From Hypericibacter sp963696655 (GTDB taxonomy: Bacteria > Pseudomonadota > Alphaproteobacteria > Dongiales > Dongiaceae), in contig CAVOLB010000068.1 of NCBI GenBank assembly GCA_963696655.1, forward strand, positions 1-18,707: a stretch of 18,707 bases of DNA, read 5' to 3'. The notes under the pieces were generated by a model. That model worked only from the letters and a program-made list of their open reading frames with translations, did no database searches and had not been told where the DNA came from. Made by a program: the position numbers and the translations under genes. Positions 1-6,864 of the stretch are shown here, one piece after another. Positions within the stretch are counted from its first letter, which is position 1, and the number at the start of each line of letters is the position of its first letter.

Positions 1-2
1 CC

Positions 3-362
3 GACCTTCTCGCGCAGGTCGGGCGGGAAACGGTGGATGTCGTGATCGACGTGGTCGGCGGCCCGCATTTCCCCCACCTGCTGGACCTCCTTCGCCGCGG
101 CGGCCGTTACGCCGCCGCCGGCGCCATCGCCGGCCCCGTGGTCGAGCTCGATCTGCGGACGCTCTATCTCAAGGATCTCCGCCTCATCGGCTGCACGGTC
201 CTGGAACCGGAGGTCTTCGGCAATCTCGTTCGCTACATCGAACGAGGCGAGATCAAGCCGGTGATCGCCAGCATCCACCCCTTGAGCGCCATCGTCGCCG
301 CACAGCAGGAATTCCTCACCAAGCAGCATACGGGCAAGATCGTGCTGCTTCCCTCCGCCTGA
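3..362 (+). CDS. Quinone oxidoreductase / zinc-type alcohol dehydrogenase (MDR family), C-terminal part
   Basis: The reading frame is open from the left window edge to a TGA, so the 5' end of the gene lies outside. The visible ~119 residues carry the end of the nucleotide-binding fold (VDVVIDVVGG, then GGRYAAAGAIAG) and the typical C-terminal pattern in which a helix is followed by HPLSAIVAAQQEF and TGKIVLLP. In MDR quinone reductases this part covers the last strands of the NAD(P)H-binding Rossmann domain and the return to the catalytic domain. The substrate cannot be named, since the N-terminal half with possible zinc ligands is missing. The next gene starts 31 bases downstream on the same strand, so they may share a transcript. 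I am confident of the superfamily, not of the subfamily. Confidence 0.85.
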   Translation, partial: DLLAQVGRETVDVVIDVVGGPHFPHLLDLLRRGGRYAAAGAIAGPVVELDLRTLYLKDLRLIGCTVLEPEVFGNLVRYIERGEIKPVIASIHPLSAIVAAQQEFLTKQHTGKIVLLPSA

Positions 363-393
363 GCCCCCTTCTCCCCGCCAGAGTGCCCCCGCG

Positions 394-1404
394 ATGCCCT
401 CGCCCATCCATTTCACCTATCTCAACGGCCCCGACATGGAGGCCCTGGCGCTGACCGACGACGAGATCCTCGGCGCGATCGAAGCCAGCCTCGCCATGCA
501 GGGCCGCGGGCAGACCGTGATCGAGCCGCGCATGCATCTGCGGCCGCGCGACACGCGCGGTCATTTCAACGTGCTGCGCGGCGTGCTGCCGACGGGCGAG
601 GGCCGCGGCTTCGCCGGCGTGAAGATCGTGGGGGACTTCATCGACAACTGGCAGCGGGATCTTCCCTCCGAGATGGCGATGCTGCTGCTGTTCGATCCCG
701 CGACCGGGATGCCTCAGGCCATGATCGACGCGACCGCGATCACCGAGATGCGCACCGGCGCCGTCACGGCCATCGGCGCCAAATATCTCGCCCGCAGGGA
801 TTCGCATGTGCTGGGCCATGTCGGCGCGCGCGGCACTGCCTATTGGAATGTGCGCCTCCTGAACCGGCTGTTCGATCTCAAGGAGATCCGGGTCCACTCC
901 AAGCGCAAGGATAGCCGCGAGGAATTCGCCGCCACACTCGAGCGCGATCTGAAGCGCAAGATCACCGTCACCGATGACTGGGAGTCCTGCTTCGCGGGCG
1001 CCGACATCCTGGTCGAGGCCTCGCGCCTCGATAAACCCGAACCGCTGTTCAAGACCGAATGGGTCAAGCCCGGCGCGCTCGCGATGCCTTACGGCACCAT
1101 GAGCGCGGTCGAGATCGACCTCACCGACGCGATGGATAAGGTGGTGATGGACGATTGGGGCCAGGCCGGCGCCGGACCGTTCGGGGCGCTGCGCCGTCAT
1201 GTCGACGAGGGCCGGCTCACGCGCGAGACCCTGCATGCCGAACTCGGCCAGATCGTGGCCGGCTTGAAGCCGGGCCGCGAAAGTCCCACCGAGCGCATCC
1301 TGTTCTGGCACCGCGGCCTGTCGCTCTCCGACATCGCGCTGGGGGCCCTCGCCCTGGAAAAGGCCCGCCGGCTCGGGATCGGCAGCCAATTGCGCTATGC
1401 GTGA
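394..1404 (+). CDS. Ornithine cyclodeaminase / mu-crystallin family protein
   Basis: A 336-residue protein of the usual length for this NAD(P)-binding family. Visible landmarks are GFAGVKIV (Lys77, at the place of the family's conserved lysine), EMRTGAVTA (118-126, the conserved Arg-Thr-Gly-Ala stretch), a glycine-rich loop near 141-149 followed by a Rossmann-like strand EIRVHSK, and ADILVEAS. Two positions are unusual. The nucleotide loop reads GARGTA rather than the common GTGxQA, and the segment where true ornithine cyclodeaminases have NAIGAD with the catalytic Asp reads AMPYGT (230-235). It may therefore be a reductase or dehydrogenase of the same fold acting on another imino or amino acid. 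The ATG at 394 has no strong Shine-Dalgarno sequence. The gene follows the oxidoreductase by 31 bases. Its 3' end overlaps the convergent membrane-protein gene by 10 bases. Confidence 0.85.
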   Translation: MPSPIHFTYLNGPDMEALALTDDEILGAIEASLAMQGRGQTVIEPRMHLRPRDTRGHFNVLRGVLPTGEGRGFAGVKIVGDFIDNWQRDLPSEMAMLLLFDPATGMPQAMIDATAITEMRTGAVTAIGAKYLARRDSHVLGHVGARGTAYWNVRLLNRLFDLKEIRVHSKRKDSREEFAATLERDLKRKITVTDDWESCFAGADILVEASRLDKPEPLFKTEWVKPGALAMPYGTMSAVEIDLTDAMDKVVMDDWGQAGAGPFGALRRHVDEGRLTRETLHAELGQIVAGLKPGRESPTERILFWHRGLSLSDIALGALALEKARRLGIGSQLRYA

Positions 1405-2387
1405 TCCAGGGGCGCGTCGATTTCCGAGATCGCGCGGCCGCCGAGTTCCTGCCGGGCAAGCCAGAGCCCTGGAAGCAAAGGCAACCAGAAGGTAAAGCCG
1501 CGCAGCAAGAGCGTTGCTGCCAGCGCCGCTTCCACGGAAATGCCGCCGAGGACCAGCGTGGCGACGGCCGCAGCCTCGAAGGTTCCCAATCCCAACGGAA
1601 TGGGACCGAGCGTTGTCACGACGCTGGCGATTATGAAGGCCGCGAAGGCGCTCAGCAGCGAGTTCGGCTGGCCAAGCGCCAGGAGCATCACATCGAGCGT
1701 GAGGCCATCCAGCAGGAAGACGCCGAGCTGAAGGAGGGTCGTTGTCGCCATCAGGCCGGGACTTCGTAACAGGCCTGAGGGCGCCGCCGCGATCGATTTG
1801 AGCAGTTTCGCGACCCCGGGAATCCGCTGCAGGCGCCGCAACCAGGGGCCGTCCCTCAGGCGGCGGAGATTCAGGACCGCGACCGGCAGACCTACCACGA
1901 ACAAGGCGAAGATGGCCCCAATGGCGATCACGACGGGATTGATCTGGTCGTGAAGCCACAAGGCCCCGAGGGCACCCAAACCCGCAACCCCATAGGCCGC
2001 GTAGAAGGAGACCAAACCGACGAGCATGGCACCCATGGCCAGATCCGACGGGACCCGGCGACGTGCCAAGCCTTGGACGACCATCAATGTCCCGCTGATC
2101 CCGCCCGATGGGAGGATCTGATCGGTGAACAGCTTGGCGATGCCCAGTTGCATCAGAGACGTCATCGGCCGGCGCTGGCCGATTCGCGCCAAAGCGCAAT
2201 ACCAGACCCCGGCAGCACAGACATAAGTCAGCAGCTGCAGCGCCGCCGCGAGAAGCAGCCATAGCGGCTGCGCATCCTGCGCCAGCAGCGCGAAATGCCG
2301 GAGATCGCCCAGGTGAAGCACGACCAGAACGACCGCGGCCAAGGCCGCCACCCCGAAGATCCATCCAGCCCAATGTTTCCTCGACAA
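1395..2387 (-). CDS. Flippase-like integral membrane protein (LPG synthase TM-domain / UPF0104 family)
   Basis: A 330-residue, strongly hydrophobic protein with about eight predicted membrane segments, for instance 7-24, 41-62, 119-145, 154-175 and several in the C-terminal third. The pattern LFTDQILPSGGISGT (near 86-100) and LGPIPLGLGTFEAA (near 262-275) are the hallmarks of the lysylphosphatidylglycerol-synthase transmembrane domain family, also called YbhN or UPF0104. Known members move or modify lipids and lipid-linked sugars, and stand-alone versions like this are mostly uncharacterised. It lacks the C-terminal aminoacyl-transferase domain of MprF. The start is a TTG at 2387; an in-frame stop lies nine codons upstream and there is no ATG until well inside, so TTG is the best choice that keeps the first membrane helix. 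No strong ribosome site is seen. Confidence 0.8.
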   Translation of the reverse strand: MSRKHWAGWIFGVAALAAVVLVVLHLGDLRHFALLAQDAQPLWLLLAAALQLLTYVCAAGVWYCALARIGQRRPMTSLMQLGIAKLFTDQILPSGGISGTLMVVQGLARRRVPSDLAMGAMLVGLVSFYAAYGVAGLGALGALWLHDQINPVVIAIGAIFALFVVGLPVAVLNLRRLRDGPWLRRLQRIPGVAKLLKSIAAAPSGLLRSPGLMATTTLLQLGVFLLDGLTLDVMLLALGQPNSLLSAFAAFIIASVVTTLGPIPLGLGTFEAAAVATLVLGGISVEAALAATLLLRGFTFWLPLLPGLWLARQELGGRAISEIDAPLDHA

Positions 2388-2507
2388 GACTGCGTTCTCG
2401 ACGGCCTTCGTTCAGCGGGACGCGTGAACCCCTCCCGGAGAATAAAGGCAGTTGGGCGGCCACTCCAGCCTGGCCCGCCTTCGGTGCTATCCTCCCGCCC
2501 AAACTCG

Positions 2508-2514
2508 AAGGAGG
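2508..2514 (+). promoter_or_regulatory. Ribosome binding site of the ChaC-family gene
   Basis: AAGGAGG lies 8 bases before the ATG at 2523. It is the best Shine-Dalgarno match in this part of the window and sets the start at 2523, although the frame stays open further upstream to 2295. Confidence 0.8.
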
Positions 2515-2522
2515 CGCGAACA

Positions 2523-3251
2523 ATGAGCGGACGCGCGGCGATGACCCTGACGGCCGAGCTGGTGGCGCGGGTCCATCGCGACGTGCCGGATCCCGGCCCC
2601 GTCGTGATGAAGAAGGAGCCGATGACCGACGCGGATTACCGCGCGCTGGCCGATTCACTGATGGCGGCGCGCGAACCCGGCGAGGATGTCTGGCTTTTCG
2701 CCGCTGGCTCGCTGATCTGGAAACCTGCCTGCGACATCGACGGCCAGCGCTCCGCCCATCTCCATGGCTGGCATCGCAAATTCTGCCTGCATCTGGTCCG
2801 CTTCCGCGGCACGCCGGAATGCCCGGGACTGATGATGGGGCTCGATCGCGGCGGCTCCTGCCGCGGCGTCGTCCAGCGGCTGTCGGCAGCCGACGCCGTG
2901 CCCCGGGTCGAGAGGCTGTTGCGCCGGGAGATCAGCGTCAAGCCGCCGGCCAATTGTCCGCGCTGGGTCCCCGTGACCAGCGAGGGCAAGCGGATGACGG
3001 CGCTGGCCTTCACGGTCGATCACAAATCCAGCAACTACGCCGGCCACCACTCCCTCGAGGAGACCGCCGTCATCCTGGCCAAGGCCTGCGGCCATTGGGG
3101 CTCGGGCGCGGAATATCTCATGCACACCGTGGCCCATCTCGAGGACCTCGGTATCCATGATCGCTATTTGTGGAAGTTGCAGGCGCGCGTGGCGGAGCTG
3201 ATCGCGAGCGAAGCGGAGCCGACGCTGCCGAACGTCACGGAGACGCGGTAA
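2523..3251 (+). CDS. ChaC-like glutathione-specific gamma-glutamylcyclotransferase
   Basis: A 242-residue cytosolic protein of the ChaC family, which cleaves glutathione to 5-oxoproline and Cys-Gly. The family signature is seen as FAAGSLIWKP (59-68, the substrate-binding loop usually written YGSLIW) and HGWHRKFCLH (81-90), and Glu136 in LLRREI lies where the catalytic glutamate is expected. The C-terminal part, SNYAGHHSLEETAVILAKACGHWG then EYLMHTVAHLEDLGIHD, is also typical of bacterial ChaC. The length matches the family. The ATG at 2523 has a strong Shine-Dalgarno site. Sequence upstream in the same frame is low-quality coding (rich in R, P and Q) and is not part of the protein. The gene stops 2 bases before an inverted repeat that may act as its terminator. 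Confidence 0.9.
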   Translation: MSGRAAMTLTAELVARVHRDVPDPGPVVMKKEPMTDADYRALADSLMAAREPGEDVWLFAAGSLIWKPACDIDGQRSAHLHGWHRKFCLHLVRFRGTPECPGLMMGLDRGGSCRGVVQRLSAADAVPRVERLLRREISVKPPANCPRWVPVTSEGKRMTALAFTVDHKSSNYAGHHSLEETAVILAKACGHWGSGAEYLMHTVAHLEDLGIHDRYLWKLQARVAELIASEAEPTLPNVTETR

Positions 3252-3253
3252 GG

Positions 3254-3289
3254 CCCCTCCCCCTACCCCCTCCCGCAAGGGGAGGGGGC
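3254..3289 (+). repeat. 36-bp GC-rich palindromic repeat, copy 1
   Basis: This copy matches the reverse complement of 3365-3400 at all 36 positions. Within it, CCCCCTCCC (3266-3274) and GGGAGGGGG (3280-3288) form a perfect 9-bp stem around a 5-base GCAAG loop. The minus strand of 3254-3274 carries four G-runs with spacers of 1, 2 and 1 bases, a G-quadruplex pattern. It resembles REP-like intergenic elements frequent in alphaproteobacteria, which is an inference from the pattern only. It begins 2 bases after the ChaC stop codon. Confidence 0.85.
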
Positions 3290-3353
3290 GTGAGTTCAAT
3301 CGAATCCCTGCAAAGCCTCTTCCGCGGCTCATTCCCGCGAACACGGAACGAGC

Positions 3354-3388
3354 AAAAAAACCAAGCCCCCTCCCCTTGCGGGAGGGGG
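3354..3388 (-). terminator. Rho-independent terminator of the patatin-like gene
   Basis: Read on the minus strand, the 9-bp stem at 3366-3374/3380-3388 is followed within six bases by a run of seven T (seven A on the plus strand, 3354-3360). This is a conventional intrinsic terminator placed 25 bases after the stop codon at 3414. The plus-strand copy at 3254 has no such T-run. Confidence 0.7.
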
Positions 3389-3400
3389 TAGGGGGAGGGG
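3365..3400 (-). repeat. 36-bp GC-rich palindromic repeat, copy 2 (inverted)
   Basis: Perfect inverted copy of 3254-3289, separated from it by 75 bases. The internal stem is 3366-3374 with 3380-3388, and the G-quadruplex pattern (3380-3400) is on the plus strand. It lies 13 bases past the stop of the patatin-like gene, so each of the two convergent genes ends in one copy of the same element. Confidence 0.85.
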
Positions 3401-3413
3401 TTCTCGCGGGCTC

Positions 3414-4574
3414 TCAATCTTCCTGGCGATGCACGTCATGCACCACGCAGCCGGAGCCTTCGGGCGGCATCTCGATCCAGGCCTTCTTCTTCAGCGTGGC
3501 CTTGGTGTCCTCATAGCCGCTCTGCCAATGCTCGCGCATGGACGTGCCGGAGAACTCGTAGTCCTTGGCGTGGCCTTCATAGGCCTTCTGCTGGTAGATG
3601 AGCTGGAGGATGACGATCTCGGGAAGATCGATGAGCTGGTCCCGCAGCTTCATCTCCTCGGCATCGAGCAGCTCTTCCGGCACCTTCCTCATGATTTGGC
3701 CGAGCTTGGTCTTCAGCGCATGGAGACGCCGATAGACGTCGGTGTTGTAGCGGGTGCGCGAGGAGTAGGAGATGTCCTTCTGGCGAGCCATGACGTCCTG
3801 GATATCGCGCGGCATGCTGCCTCGCGCGCTAAAGAGGTCGACCTGGAAGGCCAGCGTGTTGAGCGCGTCCTCCGCGTCCAGGAGATATTGCAGCGGCGTG
3901 TTCGACACGATGCCGCCATCCCAGTAATAATCGGTCCCGATCTTGATCATCGGCAGGGCCGGCGGCAGGGCGCCGCTTGCCATGATGTGCTCCGGCTCGA
4001 TGATCTCCTTCATATTGTCGAAATACATGAAGTTGCCCGACAGCACATTGACCGCGCCGACCGCGTAACGGCAGCCATGGTCGTTGATCAGATCGAAATC
4101 GACCAGCTCCAGCAGCGTCTCGCGCAGGGGCGCGCTGTCATAGTAGCTCGTCGCGTCCTTCGCGCCGGCGGCCGTGAACCAGGGCCCCGGAATCCGCGGC
4201 TCGAAGAAGCCCGGCTGCCCCTGGCTGATGGTGAGGGACGAGCTGATGGCATTGCGGATCTTGCGATAGATGTCGCCGTCGGGCGTGTAGTGCCAGATCT
4301 TCCGCTCGGTGACCCGCTCCCAAAAGGTCCTGAGCCGGTCCAGCCGCTTCCCGGGGTGGTTGCCGGCGATGATCGCGCCGTTGATGGCCCCGATCGAGAC
4401 GCCGGCCACCCAGTCCGGCTCGATCCCGACTTCATGCAGCGCCTGATACACTCCGGCCTGATAGGCCCCCAGGGCGCCGCCGCCCTGCAACACCAACGCC
4501 ACCCGGTCGCAGCGATCCGGGCGCCAACCGCCTGCCGCCGTTGGCTTATGTCCGACCGGTGTTTCGGCATCCAT
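3414..4574 (-). CDS. Patatin-like phospholipase family protein
   Basis: A 386-residue protein with a complete patatin core: the oxyanion loop GGGALG (31-36), the nucleophile elbow GVSIG with Ser60, and the second catalytic residue in WDGG with Asp219. Patatins use a Ser-Asp dyad to hydrolyse acyl esters of lipids. The extra C-terminal region of about 130 residues (from FQVDLFSARGSMP onward) resembles the DUF3734 extension found in many proteobacterial patatins. No signal peptide is seen, so it is probably cytoplasmic or loosely membrane-bound. The ATG at 4574 is preceded by GGGAG with seven bases between. It is divergent from bdhA-adc; in other proteobacteria this type of patatin often sits beside 3-hydroxybutyrate dehydrogenase, which hints at a role in storage-polymer or lipid turnover. 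The exact substrate is unknown. Confidence 0.9.
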   Translation of the reverse strand: MDAETPVGHKPTAAGGWRPDRCDRVALVLQGGGALGAYQAGVYQALHEVGIEPDWVAGVSIGAINGAIIAGNHPGKRLDRLRTFWERVTERKIWHYTPDGDIYRKIRNAISSSLTISQGQPGFFEPRIPGPWFTAAGAKDATSYYDSAPLRETLLELVDFDLINDHGCRYAVGAVNVLSGNFMYFDNMKEIIEPEHIMASGALPPALPMIKIGTDYYWDGGIVSNTPLQYLLDAEDALNTLAFQVDLFSARGSMPRDIQDVMARQKDISYSSRTRYNTDVYRRLHALKTKLGQIMRKVPEELLDAEEMKLRDQLIDLPEIVILQLIYQQKAYEGHAKDYEFSGTSMREHWQSGYEDTKATLKKKAWIEMPPEGSGCVVHDVHRQED

Positions 4575-4681
4575 GGCATATCTCCCGGAAATTGGCGCTG
4601 CTGGAACGCCTCTGCTGCGTCAGAAAGGCGACAGGCACAGTAGGAGCAGGTGATGACGAGCAGGTGACCTGACAAGCCACG

Positions 4682-4701
4682 ATCAAAATACCATCTTTGA
4701 T
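4682..4701. promoter_or_regulatory. Operator-like dyad between patatin and bdhA genes
   Basis: ATCAAA and TTTGAT form perfect 6-base arms with an 8-base spacer, inside the 267-base divergent intergenic region and overlapping the possible -10 box of the patatin-like gene. This is the size of a site for a dimeric regulator. No regulator gene is present in the window, so the factor is unknown. Confidence 0.3.
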
Positions 4702-4716
4702 TCATCCGGCTGTCAA
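4685..4716 (-). promoter_or_regulatory. Possible sigma-70-type promoter of the patatin-like gene
   Basis: On the minus strand TTGACA (4716-4711) is a perfect -35 box and TATTTT (4690-4685) a fair -10 box, but the spacing is 20 bases, longer than the normal 16-18. An alternative -10 (TGGTAT) at the right spacing is weak. The site lies 111 bases before the start codon. Confidence 0.3.
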
Positions 4717-4841
4717 ACAATCGTCGCACCAACGCGACCGTTGATCCTATATGAGGGGGACCGGTCAGTCCGGCATCCGTCCCTCCCCCTTGTCCTTCGC
4801 GGCCTCTCGCCGCACCCCTTCTCTCACATGGATGAACCGTC

Positions 4842-5624
4842 ATGAATTCCACAAAGACCGCCCTCATCACCGGCTCGACCAGCGGGATCGGCCTCGAGAT
4901 CGCGCGCGAGTTCGCCAAGCAGGGCACCAATCTCGTGCTGAACGGCTTCGGCAATGCACAGGAGATCGAGACGCTGCGTGCGGGCCTCGCCAAGGAACAC
5001 AAGATCGAGGTGATCTACAGCCCCGCGGATATCAGCAAGCCGGCCGACATGGCACAGATGATCGCGCTGGCCGAGAGCAAGTTCGGCGGCGTGGATATTC
5101 TCGTGAACAATGCCGGGATCCAGTTCGTCTCGCCGATCGAGGAATTCCCGATCGAAAAATGGGATTCGATCCTGTCCATCAACCTCTCGGGGGCCTTCTA
5201 CGCGACGCGCCTGGTCGTGCCCTATATGAGAAAGAAAAAGTGGGGCCGCATCATCAACATGTCGTCGGCGCACGGTCTGGTGGCCTCGCCCTTCAAGGCC
5301 GCCTATGTCGCGGCCAAGCACGGACTGCTGGGCCTCACCAAGACGGTTGCTCTGGAGACCGCGGAAGCCGGCATCACTGTCAACGCGATCTGCCCCGGCT
5401 ATGTGATGACGCCGCTGGTGCAGAAGCAGATCCCCGACACGGCCAAGGCGCGCGGCATCTCGGAAGAAGCGGTCATCCGTGACGTCATCCTCGAGGCGCA
5501 GCCGACCAAGAAGTTCGTGGAGGTCTCGGACGTCGGCGCGCTCGCCGTCTTCCTCGCCTCCGATGCCGCTTCCTCGATTACGGGCGCCGCGCTGTCGATC
5601 GATGGCGGCTGGACCGCACACTGA
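4842..5624 (+). CDS. bdhA: D-3-hydroxybutyrate dehydrogenase (SDR family)
   Basis: A 260-residue classical short-chain dehydrogenase that oxidises D-3-hydroxybutyrate to acetoacetate with NAD in the cytoplasm (EC 1.1.1.30). The cofactor loop GSTSGIG is at 11-17, NNAG at 89-92, and the catalytic set Asn114, Ser142, Tyr155, Lys159. Two stretches are typical for this enzyme rather than other SDRs: SSAHGLVASPFKAAYVAAKHG around the active site and NAICPGYVMTPLVQKQI, followed near the end by SSITGAALSIDGGWTAH. The length equals the family standard. The ATG at 4842 has only a weak ribosome site; a six-codon mini-frame starting at 4828 ends across the start codon. The acetoacetate decarboxylase gene follows 33 bases downstream, so the pair is likely one operon that handles PHB breakdown products. 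Confidence 0.92.
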   Translation: MNSTKTALITGSTSGIGLEIAREFAKQGTNLVLNGFGNAQEIETLRAGLAKEHKIEVIYSPADISKPADMAQMIALAESKFGGVDILVNNAGIQFVSPIEEFPIEKWDSILSINLSGAFYATRLVVPYMRKKKWGRIINMSSAHGLVASPFKAAYVAAKHGLLGLTKTVALETAEAGITVNAICPGYVMTPLVQKQIPDTAKARGISEEAVIRDVILEAQPTKKFVEVSDVGALAVFLASDAASSITGAALSIDGGWTAH

Positions 5625-5657
5625 ACGCAACAGCAAGACGAGCCGCAAAGGAAGATC

Positions 5658-6407
5658 ATGCGCAAGGAAGACGTCCTCCGCCTGCCCTCCATGCCGCTGG
5701 CGAGCCCCAGCTATCCGGCGGGGCCCTACCGCTTCATCAATCGCGAATACATGATCATCACCTACGAGACCGATCCGGCGGTCATTCGCGAGCAGCTGCC
5801 CGAACCGCTCGAGCCGCTGGCGCAGCCGCTGGTGGCCTTCGAGTTCATCCATATGCCGGACAGCTCGGGCTTCGGCAGCTACTCCGAATCCGGGCTCGTG
5901 ATTCCCTGCCGCTTCGAGGGCGAGGACGTCAATTTCTGCAGCCAGATGTACCTCGATGACGACCCGCCGACGGTGGCGGGCCGCGAGATCTGGGGCTTTC
6001 CCAAGAAATACGCGCACCCGAAGCTCGAGATCGCCAAGGACACCTTGACCGGCACATTGAGCTATGCCGGGCAGATGGTCGCGATGGGCACCATGGCCTA
6101 CAAGCATGAGAGCATGGCTGGCAACGGCGTGAAGACCACGAGCACGCTGTCCAAGACCCAGATCAATCTGAAGCTGATCCCCGGGGTCGACGGCCGCCCC
6201 GAGATCTGCCAGCTCGTCGCCTATAACCTGACCGAGATCACCGTGAAGGGCTCCTGGGCCGGTCCTGCAAGGCTCCATCTGATCCCGCACGTCAACGCCC
6301 CGGTCGCCGATTTTCCGGTGCGGCGCGTGCTCGGGGCGCAGCATTTCATCGCCGATCTGACGCTGCCTTATGGCCGGGTGGCGTTCGACTATAATCGTCC
6401 GGCTTAG
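5658..6407 (+). CDS. adc: Acetoacetate decarboxylase
   Basis: A 249-residue enzyme that converts acetoacetate to acetone and CO2 through a Schiff base (EC 4.1.1.4). The catalytic signature EIWGFPKKYAHPK is present, with Lys116 and Lys117 at the positions of the Schiff-base lysine and its neighbour in the clostridial enzyme. The N-terminal Pro-rich start (MPLASPSYPAGPY) and the MPDSSGFGSYSE segment are also family features, and the length is normal. The start at 5658 is supported by AAGGA at 5648-5652, five bases upstream. It directly follows bdhA, whose product is the substrate of this enzyme, so the two genes encode consecutive steps. A strong hairpin 45 bases past the stop probably ends the transcript. 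Confidence 0.93.
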   Translation: MRKEDVLRLPSMPLASPSYPAGPYRFINREYMIITYETDPAVIREQLPEPLEPLAQPLVAFEFIHMPDSSGFGSYSESGLVIPCRFEGEDVNFCSQMYLDDDPPTVAGREIWGFPKKYAHPKLEIAKDTLTGTLSYAGQMVAMGTMAYKHESMAGNGVKTTSTLSKTQINLKLIPGVDGRPEICQLVAYNLTEITVKGSWAGPARLHLIPHVNAPVADFPVRRVLGAQHFIADLTLPYGRVAFDYNRPA

Positions 6408-6452
6408 GACCCGGCTGCAGAAAGGCAGCCCTGTCGGCGCCGAAACGACGAA

Positions 6453-6487
6453 ACCCTCCCACTGGCGGGGGCTGCCGGTGGGAGGGT
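6453..6487. terminator. Hairpin downstream of adc, probable terminator
   Basis: ACCCTCCCAC (6453-6462) and GTGGGAGGGT (6478-6487) form a perfect 10-bp stem; the 15-base loop holds a further GGC/GCC pair. On the plus strand no T-run follows, while on the minus strand a modest T-rich stretch does. It could stop transcripts from both sides. Confidence 0.55.
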
Positions 6488-6864
6488 CATCCGTGTAACC
6501 ACGCTGTCGGCGGCCGGATTTCCGCGAGGCGTTGGGGGGAACGCCGCGAAATCTCAAGCCGTCGCCCGTGCCGTTCGGCCGGGCCCGAAGGCCCGGCCTC
6601 ACCTGGACGGCACTTCGGGGCGTTGCCGCGCGGCGTTGCCCGAGGGCGGGGCCTGAGGTCTTGCCGCATGGCGTTGCCACGATTACAGGCCGTCCGAGTT
6701 CGACGGCGCTGCTTGGGCTCTCTATGCGGCAGCCGGTACCGGTAATCCAGGCGGCAAAGGGACAGCTAAACCTAAGGAGCCGGGACTATCCGACCGTATA
6801 GGGGGCGCTGCGACACGATGTTGAGGGCGCTCACCATTCTGGCGGCCGCGGCGCTATCCAACGG
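6488..6864. other. Gene-free, hairpin-rich intergenic region
   Basis: About 377 bases with no convincing protein gene on either strand. It holds a nested hairpin at 6517-6553 (stems 6517-6522/6548-6553 and 6528-6533/6540-6545), a second one at 6568-6613 (outer stem 6568-6574/6607-6613, inner perfect 9-bp stem 6577-6585/6590-6598, with a TTCG loop when read on the minus strand), and three exact copies of GGCGTTGCC at 6619, 6632 and 6670. I could not match it to tmRNA, RNase P RNA, SRP RNA, a tRNA or a riboswitch family that I know. It may be an unrecognised structured RNA, a repeat relic or a decayed gene. Confidence 0.4.

Noticed and set aside
316..2658. Very long open frame on the minus strand (780 codons)
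   Set aside because: It runs antisense to the cyclodeaminase-family gene and in another frame of the flippase-like gene, has Arg/Gly/Pro-rich composition typical of high-GC shadow frames, and shows no domain.
3429..4643. Long open plus-strand frame (404 codons) opposite the patatin-like gene
   Set aside because: The opposite strand encodes a complete patatin with all motifs; this frame is its complement with no recognisable domain.
4828..4845. Six-codon mini-frame overlapping the bdhA start codon, as a leader peptide
   Set aside because: No ribosome site and no regulatory codons or hairpin; such overlaps are common by chance.
6538..6563. GGAAC-N17-CGTC on the plus strand as a fourth EcfG promoter
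   Set aside because: One mismatch in the -10 element, a different spacer and no plus-strand gene downstream; kept only as a remark on the gene-free region.
4824..6680. Long open minus-strand frame (618 codons) opposite bdhA-adc
   Set aside because: Both genes on the plus strand have intact active sites and ribosome-site support; the minus frame has shadow composition.
6488..6864. tmRNA, RNase P RNA or tRNA in the gene-free region
   Set aside because: No tag-peptide codons, no conserved RNase P core motifs, and no cloverleaf with a proper T-arm could be found on either strand.
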